From assembly GCF_018263855.1 (NCBI RefSeq), contig NZ_CP073318.1:5332001-5396000 (forward strand): a stretch of 64,000 nucleotides of DNA, read 5' to 3'. The first letter of the stretch is position 1. Each line of letters starts with the position of its first letter. Made by a program: the position numbers and the translations under genes. Shown one piece after another: positions 25,567 through 32,776 of this stretch. The notes below the pieces were generated by a model. The model worked only from the letters and a program-made list of their open reading frames with translations. It searched no databases and had not been told where the DNA came from. Source of the stretch: Kutzneria sp. CA-103260. GTDB taxonomy: Bacteria > Actinomycetota > Actinomycetes > Mycobacteriales > Pseudonocardiaceae.

Positions 25567-27379
25567 CGTTCAGCGTCCACGGCTGCCCGGCGCCGACGGT
25601 CAGCTGCACACCGTCCGATGTGGACGCCGCAGTCAATCCCCTGCCCTGGTTGGAGATCGTGCCGTTGCTCACGGTCCACTGCTGGGCCGCCGACCCGTCG
25701 CAGGTCCGCTGCACGACGGTCGTGGCCGAGGCGTCGAGGCACTTTCCGCTGTTCACCGAGGTGATCGTGCCGTTGGCCTGCACGGTCCAGCGCTGGTTGG
25801 CGTCGCCGGTGGTGTGGTACTGGATCACCGCCGCACCGTCCGAAGTGGACGCTCCGGCGACGTCGGCGGCGGAGCCGGAGTTGACCGCCTGCACGACGTA
25901 GTTCCGGCCCGGGACGGCGGAAGTCGGCTGGCCGAAGGTGAACGTGGTGATGCTGCGGGCCGGCAGCGTCGCGGTCGCGGTGCTGCCGCTGACGGTGGGC
26001 AGGTCCACCGGGGCCAGGTCCTCGGTGGCGCTCGTCCGGTACGCCCCGGTCGCGGTGAGCTGGCCGTTGGTCGCGCCGAAGTGCAGCGGGAAGGAGGTGG
26101 CCGACGTGTTGTCGTTGATCGCCACCACCGTCCACGTGCCGCCGGACTCGAAGGCCACCGGCCACACGTTGGCCGGCATGCCGGTGATCGGGAACCGCAG
26201 CGCGTTGGGCCGCACGAACCGGCTGAAGTTGGCCAGCGCCCAGAACCGTTTGGTGACATAGAGGTTCTGGTTGCCGTTCGTCGCGTAGTTCGGGTCGTAG
26301 TAGATCAGGCCGTCGTTCCAGCCCTGGCCGTTCTTGGTGGTCGGGCAGCTCGGCGTGGCCACCGGGTCGCAACCCAGCACCGGGGACAGCGCCGTCCACC
26401 AGTCGAACTGGGCGTCGTTGGCCTCGGTCAGGTCCTGGTGGATCAGGTCGGCCATGCGCAGGCCGCCGTCGATGGTCGGGTCGTAGCCCTGGCCGTAGCC
26501 GCCGCCGTTGGAGCAGCAGATCTCCGTGGCCCACAGCGGTTTGCCGTAGTTCTTGGCACTGGCCCGCAGGGTGTTGAGAGTGGCGTTGGTCGGGAAGTCG
26601 TAGGTGTGGTGGGCCAGCGCGACCAGGTACCGCTGGGTGTTGGCGTCCCCGGCCCAGAGCGGCAGCTCGAAGATGTCCTGCAACGCCCAGCTGGTCTCGT
26701 CGGCCAGCACCTGGGCCGACGCGCCCGACCTGGCCAGGGCCGCCCCCAGCGCCTGCACGATAGCCCCGCGCTGGCCCGTGCCGACCGACATGCCCTCCTG
26801 GCCGCAGTCGCCGAAGCTGTTGTCCGGCTCGTTCATCGGACTGACCTGGGAGAACGTCACGCCCTGCTGCTGGAAGTGGGTCACCACGTCGGCCAGGTAC
26901 TGCCCGAACGCCGCCTCGTCGCCGCTGGTCAGGGAGCCGCCGCAGCTCTTGCCGTTGGTCGTCCACACCGGCGGGGCGCTGTTCACGAACGCCTGCAGGT
27001 CCGGCACTCCGTGCTGGGCCGCCGCTTTCACGAAGGTCGTGCCGCCCGGATCCTTCGTCCAGTCGTACACGCCCGGGCTGACCAGCGCCGTCTGCGGGGC
27101 TCGCGGCGGATTCGTCACGCCCACTCCCCCGCCGCCCACGTTGTAGCGGTAGACGCTCAGGTCCAGCCCATCCGGACCGAACAGCAGATCACCCACCCGC
27201 TGCTGCACCGCCGGGGCGAAATGCGCCAGGTCGTTCACCCACCACGCGCCCGAGGCCCCGAACCCCTGCACCGACTGCGCCGGTGTCCCCGACACCTCCG
27301 CCGCCGCCTGCGGTGTCGCCACCGCCGGAGCCGCCATCGCCGTCATCGCCAGCGCCGTCGCCAGGATCACCCCACGCAT
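25556..27379 (-). CDS. Secreted GH30-family glycoside hydrolase with ricin-type lectin domain
   Basis: This 607-residue secreted enzyme has a Sec signal peptide (to about residue 23-28), a GH30 catalytic barrel and side beta-domain, then a ricin B-like (beta-trefoil) domain from about residue 475. The acid/base Glu184 is in VSPMNEPDN and the nucleophile Glu286 in WATEICCSN. The sequence is closest in feel to the beta-1,6-galactanase branch of GH30 (GH30_5), active on arabinogalactan side chains; I am less sure of the subfamily. The trefoil repeats (SGKCLDASATTVVQRTCDGSAAQQW) suggest sugar binding. The ATG lies one codon after a TTG. A weak dyad (CAAC-N8-GTTG) upstream at 27421-27436 may be an operator. 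Confidence 0.87.
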   Translation of the reverse strand: MRGVILATALAMTAMAAPAVATPQAAAEVSGTPAQSVQGFGASGAWWVNDLAHFAPAVQQRVGDLLFGPDGLDLSVYRYNVGGGGVGVTNPPRAPQTALVSPGVYDWTKDPGGTTFVKAAAQHGVPDLQAFVNSAPPVWTTNGKSCGGSLTSGDEAAFGQYLADVVTHFQQQGVTFSQVSPMNEPDNSFGDCGQEGMSVGTGQRGAIVQALGAALARSGASAQVLADETSWALQDIFELPLWAGDANTQRYLVALAHHTYDFPTNATLNTLRASAKNYGKPLWATEICCSNGGGYGQGYDPTIDGGLRMADLIHQDLTEANDAQFDWWTALSPVLGCDPVATPSCPTTKNGQGWNDGLIYYDPNYATNGNQNLYVTKRFWALANFSRFVRPNALRFPITGMPANVWPVAFESGGTWTVVAINDNTSATSFPLHFGATNGQLTATGAYRTSATEDLAPVDLPTVSGSTATATLPARSITTFTFGQPTSAVPGRNYVVQAVNSGSAADVAGASTSDGAAVIQYHTTGDANQRWTVQANGTITSVNSGKCLDASATTVVQRTCDGSAAQQWTVSNGTISNQGRGLTAASTSDGVQLTVGAGQPWTLNATG

Positions 27380-27475
27380 GGTCAAGACCGTAGGCAGTGA
27401 TCGCTACTCGCCGGTACCCCCAACAGTTCACAGTTGAAAACCCCGGCGAGTTCACCCAGGAAATTCAGCACTGTC

Positions 27476-27500
27476 CGTCACACCGAATGTCGGTTTCCGG
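27476..27500. repeat. Dispersed element, copy 3 (half element, 25 bp)
   Basis: These 25 bases are the exact reverse complement of 30193-30217. The copy lies 6 bases after the XRE gene stop and lacks the CGCGAGTC half seen in the other copies. The two 25-mers face each other across the XRE-SDR-transpeptidase block. Confidence 0.8.
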
Positions 27501-27506
27501 TCGTGG

Positions 27507-28313
27507 TCAGGCGAGGCTGCGCAGTGTTTCGTCGTCCCCGCTGCCGGGGTGGGGGAAGTACACGTACAGCACGTGGCCCTCGGGCCCGGCGCACGCGAAG
27601 GTCTCGAAGCTCAGGCGCAGGACGCCGATGCCGTCGACGCGCAGTCGTTTGTCGCCCGTCACGCGGTCGTACACGTCGTGGGAGTCCCACAGTGCCCGGA
27701 ACGTCTCGCTGCGCTCGCGCATGCCGGCGATGAACGGGTCGAGTTCCGCGCCGCGCACGCCTGACGTGGCGCGCAGACCGGCGACGGCTTGCTGGCTGAT
27801 GTCGTCCCAGTCGGGGTAGACCTCGGGCGCGCGGGGGTCGAGGAAGGTGAACTCGATCAGGTTGTGCCCGGGGCTCCACGCCGGGTTGACCCGTGCGGCG
27901 AGCGCGGTGCCGGCCAGCACGTCACGGGTGGGGCCGACGACGAACGCGGGCAGGTCGGCCCAGCGCTCCAGCAGGGCCAGCACCCCCGGCCGCACGGTGT
28001 GGCCGGGGACGGCGTGGGGGTCGGCCGGGGCCAGCGGCGGCGTCGCGAGGGACCACAGGTAGGCCCGCTCGGTGTCGTCCAGCTGTAGCGCGCGAGCCAG
28101 GGCTTCGAGGATCTCGCGGGAGGGATGCCGGTCGCGGCCCTGCTCGATCCGGGTGTAGTAGGACGGGCTGAGCCCAGCCACCAGCGCCAGCTCCTCGCGG
28201 CGCAGCCCGGTGACCCGCCGTCGCGTGCTGTCGCGGACGCCGGCGGAGGCGGCGTCGATTTTCTCCCGGCGGCTACGCAGGAAGGAGCCGAGCTGGTTGT
28301 CGTCACGTGCCAT
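27507..28313 (-). CDS. XRE-family regulator with MmyB-like ligand domain
   Basis: This 268-residue protein has an N-terminal helix-turn-helix (TGLRREELALVAGLSPSYYTRIEQGRDRHPSREILEALARAL) and a C-terminal MmyB-type domain (about 105-268) that in this family resembles a PAS-like ligand pocket. It contains the family stretches NPAWSPGHNLIEFTFLDPRAPEVYPDW and VTGDKRLRVDGIGVLRLSFETFA. Such regulators very often sit divergent from an SDR gene, as here, and control it in response to a lipid or fatty-acid-like molecule. The ATG start is unambiguous. A dispersed 25-bp repeat follows the stop. Confidence 0.9.
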   Translation of the reverse strand: MARDDNQLGSFLRSRREKIDAASAGVRDSTRRRVTGLRREELALVAGLSPSYYTRIEQGRDRHPSREILEALARALQLDDTERAYLWSLATPPLAPADPHAVPGHTVRPGVLALLERWADLPAFVVGPTRDVLAGTALAARVNPAWSPGHNLIEFTFLDPRAPEVYPDWDDISQQAVAGLRATSGVRGAELDPFIAGMRERSETFRALWDSHDVYDRVTGDKRLRVDGIGVLRLSFETFACAGPEGHVLYVYFPHPGSGDDETLRSLA

Positions 28314-28413
28314 CAGGACCGACTTTACCGCTGGTCACACGCGAAGCTGACCCTGCGGGAGCCACCCTCACGGGGGTGTGGCACGTCCAGGGGCGCGCTG
28401 GTGGCATGAAGGC

Positions 28414-29268
28414 ATGTCGAACGAAACACCCCAATCGCCGGTGTGGCTGATCACCGGATGCTCCAGCGGCCTGGGCCGGGCCTTGGCCGAACACGCCCTC
28501 AACCGGGGTGACCGGGTCGCGGTCACCGCCCGCGACCGCATGACCGTGACCGATTTCGCCGACAAGCACGGCGATCGCGCGCTGGCCCTGGAGTTGGACG
28601 TCACCGACCCGGCGTCGGTGGCCGCGGCCGTCCAGGCGTGCGAGGAGGCCTTCGGACGTGTCGACGTCCTGGTGAACAACGCCGGATACGGCTACCTGGC
28701 CGCCATCGAGGAGGGCGAGGACACGGCGGTCCGCGCGCTGTACGAGACCAACGTGCACGGCGTGGTGACCGTCCTCAAGGCGGTGCTGCCCGGCATGCGG
28801 TCCCGCCGCTCGGGGCGGATCGTCAACGTCTCGTCCTTCGGCGGCCTGGCCGCCTTCGCCGCGACCGGCTACTACCACGCGACGAAGTTCGCCCTGGAGG
28901 GCTTGTCGGAGTCGCTGCACGCGGAACTCGCGCCGCTGGGCATCGCGGTGACGATCGTCGAGCCGGGCGGCCTGCGCACCCAGTGGGCGGGGGCGTCGAT
29001 GCGGCAGTCCCCAACCCGCCTGGACGACTACGAGCAGACCGCCGGCAAACGCCGTGACGCCACGCTGGCCGTGTCCGGCCGCCAGCCCGGCGACCCGGCA
29101 CGGGCCGCCGCGGCGATCGCCGCGATCGTGGACACCGAGGCACCGCCGCTCCGGCTGCTGCTGGGCTCCGACGCGCTCGCCGGGGCTCGCGCCCGTCTGG
29201 ACCGGGTGCGCGGCGAGATCGACGCCAACGAGGCGTTGACCAGGAGCGCGGACCTGGCGGAGGCATGA
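28414..29268 (+). CDS. Short-chain dehydrogenase/reductase, target of the XRE regulator
   Basis: This 284-residue SDR has TGCSSGLGRALAE (cofactor motif), NNAGYGYLAA, Ser in VNVSSFGGLAAF and the catalytic YYHATK. The longer C-terminus and the EPGGLRTQWAG stretch match the group often annotated as oxidoreductases acting on retinol- or steroid-like substrates in actinobacteria. Substrate is unknown. It is divergent from the XRE-MmyB gene with 100 bases between, where an imperfect GC-rich dyad (28361-28382) may be the operator. It converges on the next L,D-transpeptidase gene with only 6 bases between the stops. Confidence 0.9.
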   Translation: MSNETPQSPVWLITGCSSGLGRALAEHALNRGDRVAVTARDRMTVTDFADKHGDRALALELDVTDPASVAAAVQACEEAFGRVDVLVNNAGYGYLAAIEEGEDTAVRALYETNVHGVVTVLKAVLPGMRSRRSGRIVNVSSFGGLAAFAATGYYHATKFALEGLSESLHAELAPLGIAVTIVEPGGLRTQWAGASMRQSPTRLDDYEQTAGKRRDATLAVSGRQPGDPARAAAAIAAIVDTEAPPLRLLLGSDALAGARARLDRVRGEIDANEALTRSADLAEA

Positions 29269-29274
29269 GCCCGA

Positions 29275-30105
29275 TTATCCGATGCCGATGACGATGCGTG
29301 GCTCAGCGGCGGGATTGAGCCAGCGCATCAGCGGGAGCAGGTCGTCGACGGGGATCGCCACGCAACCCTGGGTCGATGCGCCGGTGGTGACGTGGAGGAA
29401 GAACGCGCTGCCGGCACCCTGGGCGATGCGTGGGCCGGTGTTGTAGTCGATGACCACGGCGTAGTTGTAGAACGGGGTCTCGTAGTAGAGGTGTTCGTTG
29501 GGGTTGCTGCTGGTGGTGTCGAACGGGCAGGCGCTGGCGCAGCGCTGGTGGGTGTTGTAGAGCGGGCCGGGCTGGCTGATCCACCAGTCGTCGGGGGTGG
29601 TGCGCAGGTAGGGCAGGGCGGTGCCGGGGTTGGCGTCGCGGCCGAAGGCCTGGGTCAGGGTGAAGCTGCCGATCGGGGTCGCGGACAGGGTCTCGCTGGG
29701 GTGGGCGGTCAGCCCGGCCGAGCCGAGGTTGGCCGGGATGTTCGCGCTGACCGGCTGCCAGCCGCCGGCGACCTTGGTCCATTCCCGCACCTGGGCCGTG
29801 GTGGCGGAGGCGCTCTTCGCGACGACGGTGATCACCTGGGTTGCCGAGCCGGTGTCGGCGGTCAGCGGCAACGGCTGACCAGCGGGAGGGGCCGGCGTGG
29901 TGGTTGTCGGAACGGTGGTCGACGGCGTGGTGGTCGTCGGCGCGGTGGTCGTCGTTGATGCCGGCACCGTTGTCGTGCTGGTGCTGCTCGGCGGGGTGCT
30001 GCTCTCGTGGGCAGCCGAGCGGGCAACCGGCGGCGGGCTGGTGGCGCAGCCGGCTAACGCCGTCACGAGCAGCGCGGCCGATACGCACCGCGGCAGGGAT
30101 CGCAT
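29275..30105 (-). CDS. L,D-transpeptidase-type lipoprotein (YkuD domain)
   Basis: This 276-residue lipoprotein has a signal peptide ending LAGC. A Ser/Thr/Pro linker of about 50 residues follows (TTTTAPTTTTPSTTVPTTTT), likely wall-spanning and possibly glycosylated, and then a YkuD-type catalytic domain. The active-site stretch is FFLHVTTGASTQGCVAIP, with His and Cys in the expected order. The domain is the single-domain type without a PG-binding module, unlike the one at 23529. It probably works at the outer face of the membrane on peptidoglycan. The next gene upstream on the strand is the acyltransferase-3 gene, which ends 132 bases away. Confidence 0.87.
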   Translation of the reverse strand: MRSLPRCVSAALLVTALAGCATSPPPVARSAAHESSTPPSSTSTTTVPASTTTTAPTTTTPSTTVPTTTTPAPPAGQPLPLTADTGSATQVITVVAKSASATTAQVREWTKVAGGWQPVSANIPANLGSAGLTAHPSETLSATPIGSFTLTQAFGRDANPGTALPYLRTTPDDWWISQPGPLYNTHQRCASACPFDTTSSNPNEHLYYETPFYNYAVVIDYNTGPRIAQGAGSAFFLHVTTGASTQGCVAIPVDDLLPLMRWLNPAAEPRIVIGIG

Positions 30106-30192
30106 CAGCCCACACTCTCACGTCCGCGCGTCGCGTCGAGCAGCGACGCCCGAACGGCGACAAGCCGCCCGGGTGGGCGGCTTGTCGATGTG

Positions 30193-30237
30193 CCGGAAAC
30201 CGACATTCGGTGTGACGGAAAGCGTGACTCGCGGGGG
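30193..30237. repeat. Dispersed palindromic element, copy 4
   Basis: It directly abuts the acyltransferase-3 stop. On the minus strand it reads CCCCGCGAGTCACGCTTTC, then the 25-mer shared exactly (inverted) with copy 3. It aligns over its whole length with copy 1 in pimA. Confidence 0.85.
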
Positions 30238-31440
30238 TCAGGCGGCGACGGGGTGCACTTCGGCCTTGACGGGCTTGGGGGCGCGGCGGATGCGGTCGCG
30301 GCCGATGAGGACCTTGGCCAGCGGGGTGCGGATCACGATCTCCACGACGACCAGGGAGGTGATCACGGCGAACAGGTAGGCCGACACGGTCAGCGGCAAG
30401 CCCTGGGGGATGTGGTTGGGGAACCACTCGCCGAACTCGTTGAGGAACACCCACAGCATGGCCGGGTGCACCAGGAACACGCCGAAGGAGCGCTGGGAGG
30501 CGGCGGCGATGATCCGCTGGGAGCGGGAGCCGGCCTGCTGGCGGGCGGCCCAGCGGGAGCCGACGAGGTAGAGGGCCAGCACGACGAAGCCGTACCAGGG
30601 CAGCATCTCCGGCTGGAGCACGCCGGTGGCGTCGCCGGGGGTGTGGCCGTAGGCGAGGTTGACTCCGTACCAGGTCAGGGCGAGCGCGGCGGAGCCGGCC
30701 AGGCCCCACCAGATGAGCCGGCTGTGCGCGGTGATCCAGGCCTGGAACGCCTCGTAGTGGAAGGCGGCGATGCAGCCGGCCAGCAGGAAGAACTGGTAGG
30801 TGATCACCAGCGTGCCGTCGTTGGACCACAGCTGCCCGAGCAGCGAGTCGGGGTCGGACGGCGCGGGCAGGTAGGTCTCGGCCAGGGAGAGCCCGACCTG
30901 CAGCACCAGCGAGCCGACGAGGATTTTCTTGTGGTGCCGGACGGTCTTCTTGAGCACCGACAGCACGAACGGGAACAGGATGTAGAACTGGAGCGACACC
31001 AGCAGGAAGTACAGGTGGTACCAGCCCAGTCCCTTGTAGATGCAGCCCCAGAGGTTGTCGAGGAAGTCGCCCAGCGGCATGGAGCTCATGCCGACCTGTT
31101 GCAGGACGCCGAAGTAGAAGGCGGTCCAGATCAGGTACGGAATGCCGACCAGCGACATCCGCCGCCGCCAGAAGTTGCCGGTGGCCAGCGGGCGCTTGCG
31201 GTAGGTGTAGACCAGCACGAACCCGGTGAGGAAGAAGAACACGGACCGGGTGAAGTGCAGCAGGGTGAGCGCCCCGTAGGCGGTCACGTCGGCGCCGTCG
31301 TTGGTGTACGTGATGACGTGCACCGCGATCACGCTGGCGAAGGTCAGCACTCGGACCAGGTCGACCTGGTTGAGGTGTCCCTTGCCCGCCTTCGCCGTGG
31401 CCTTGGCCGCCGGCGCGGCGGGGAGCATCTGAACGCTCAT
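30238..31440 (-). CDS. Acyltransferase-3 (OafA/NolL-type) membrane protein
   Basis: This 400-residue protein has about ten membrane helices and the acyltransferase family 3 pattern: DLVRVLTFASVIAVHVITY near the start (the His is the family's conserved catalytic candidate), HFTRSVFFFLTGFVLVYTYRKR, and WYHLYFLLVSLQFYILFP. Family members O-acetylate or otherwise acylate exported sugars, lipids or antibiotics. The N-terminus of about 25 residues is Ala/Lys-rich and cytoplasmic. The ATG start (MSVQMLPA) is chosen as the first in a region with coding sense. The gene ends against copy 4 of the dispersed element. The target glycan is unknown; the wall enzymes and glycan genes around are suggestive only. 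Confidence 0.88.
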   Translation of the reverse strand: MSVQMLPAAPAAKATAKAGKGHLNQVDLVRVLTFASVIAVHVITYTNDGADVTAYGALTLLHFTRSVFFFLTGFVLVYTYRKRPLATGNFWRRRMSLVGIPYLIWTAFYFGVLQQVGMSSMPLGDFLDNLWGCIYKGLGWYHLYFLLVSLQFYILFPFVLSVLKKTVRHHKKILVGSLVLQVGLSLAETYLPAPSDPDSLLGQLWSNDGTLVITYQFFLLAGCIAAFHYEAFQAWITAHSRLIWWGLAGSAALALTWYGVNLAYGHTPGDATGVLQPEMLPWYGFVVLALYLVGSRWAARQQAGSRSQRIIAAASQRSFGVFLVHPAMLWVFLNEFGEWFPNHIPQGLPLTVSAYLFAVITSLVVVEIVIRTPLAKVLIGRDRIRRAPKPVKAEVHPVAA

Positions 31441-31720
31441 CGGGCGTGTCCTCCCTCGTCCCACTCGTGATCGGTGACTAGCTTGCAACCTCGACCTGAG
31501 AGTGGCTTAAGGATGGCGGCCCCATTGCCTGTCGAAATCCTGATGATGGTTCGACCTGTGCTCCCATGACGCGCCAGCAACCCTTCCGACCAGGGGATTC
31601 ACCTCCGCCCCCGGGGACTGGGCCGGACAGGTGACCTTCAGCATCTCGACAGCTGACGCCCAGGCTTCCCGTTCGGGACCACGCCACGCGCCGCGCGTGG
31701 GTTCACCGTAGCGAACGGAC
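31441..31720. other. Gene-free stretch between GH105 and acyltransferase-3 genes
   Basis: No convincing gene is seen. A minus-strand open frame ending near 31507 has poor third-position G/C bias and no start signal. The stretch holds the GH105 terminator at 31684-31700 and presumably the promoter of the acyltransferase-3 gene near 31450-31500. Confidence 0.5.
31684..31700 (-). terminator. Hairpin after the GH105 gene
   Basis: CCACGCG and CGCGTGG pair perfectly around a CCG loop, 20 bases after the GH105 stop. Confidence 0.55.
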
Positions 31721-32776
31721 TCACTGACACGAGCGGGTGACCAGGGCGGCCGCGTAGGCATGCAGCCCGAGGCCCTGCCCCCAAGGCTGGATGCGGTCGT
31801 CACGAATGACGGAATACCCGAACGGCACGAGTTGTAACACGGTGCCGGCGCTGGTCCTGGTCACGGCGCCGTCGGCGGCCACGTACGGGTGCAGCCCGCC
31901 CATGGCTCGCCAGGCCGATTCCCCGGTCACCGCAGGTGAAACGCCCAGCGCGGCGGCCCGGAACAGCGCGGCGGCGATGCCGGCTGTGGCGGAGGTCTCG
32001 ATGATTCCCCGGGTTTCCGGGTGCCCGTCGACCAGCACGTCCCACACGCCGTGGGCCGGTTGGTTTCCGGCCAGCGCGGCCAGTTGGGCGGAAAGAAGTT
32101 CACGGATGTGACCGTGGCTCGGATCGGCTTCGAGGATTTCGACACCGGACAAGGCGATCCAGGCGTTGGCCCGGCCCCAGAAGCACCAGACCGTCTCGCC
32201 GCGGTGCGAGCCGTGGGCGAACAGACCGGTGGCCGGATCGCGCAGCACGTCGGCGTGCGCGAGCCACTGCCTTGCCGCCTCGGCGATGAGCTCCGGCCGT
32301 CCCAAGGCCTGTCCGCACTGGACGAGGAACACGCCGGCCATGAACGCGGTGTCGGCCCAGACACCGCCGGGCCAGTGCTCCAGCGCTCCCGGCCCGGTCC
32401 GCTCGGCCAGCCACGACAGCAGCTGCTCGCAGGCGTCGGCGTAGCGGCGCTCGCCGGTCTCCTTGTACAGCCACGCGCAGGCCGCGCCGGGAATGATCGA
32501 ATTGACGTGATCAGGCGCTATGCCCTGCCGGAGGTGATTGTCCACATAATCGACCACGAAGGGCGGCAACGGATCCCCGGCGGCCGAGGCCAGCCGCAGC
32601 AGGCCGAGCAGCACCACGCCCTCGCCCCAGAACCAGCGGCGCAGCCCCATCTCCGCCGCGCGCCGGCCGATCCGCCGGCCGGTGTCGGCGAGAACGTCAA
32701 CGGTCAAAACCGAAGGATCCACCGGCGGCCGCAGCGGTTCGGCGTGCTCGGCCGAGCTCGGGTCGAGTCCGGTCAC
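31721..32776 (-). CDS. GH88/GH105-type unsaturated glucuronyl/galacturonyl hydrolase
   Basis: This 351-residue (alpha/alpha)6-barrel protein resembles YteR/YesR-type GH105 enzymes, which hydrate the 4,5-unsaturated uronic acid left at the end of oligosaccharides by polysaccharide lyases. Conserved stretches include RRWFWGEGVVLLGLLRL, GGVWADTAFMAGVFLVQCG (with the likely catalytic Asp), and WCFWGRANAWIALSGVEIL. It has no signal peptide, so it should work in the cytoplasm. The GTG start overlaps the stop of the large upstream gene (GTGA), so the two proteins are made together. A hairpin follows the gene. Confidence 0.85.
   Translation of the reverse strand: MTGLDPSSAEHAEPLRPPVDPSVLTVDVLADTGRRIGRRAAEMGLRRWFWGEGVVLLGLLRLASAAGDPLPPFVVDYVDNHLRQGIAPDHVNSIIPGAACAWLYKETGERRYADACEQLLSWLAERTGPGALEHWPGGVWADTAFMAGVFLVQCGQALGRPELIAEAARQWLAHADVLRDPATGLFAHGSHRGETVWCFWGRANAWIALSGVEILEADPSHGHIRELLSAQLAALAGNQPAHGVWDVLVDGHPETRGIIETSATAGIAAALFRAAALGVSPAVTGESAWRAMGGLHPYVAADGAVTRTSAGTVLQLVPFGYSVIRDDRIQPWGQGLGLHAYAAALVTRSCQ

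Noticed and set aside
31507-31803. Minus-strand frame upstream of the acyltransferase-3 side
   Set aside because: Overlaps the GH105 end, no ribosome site, weak codon bias; perhaps a decayed fragment at most.
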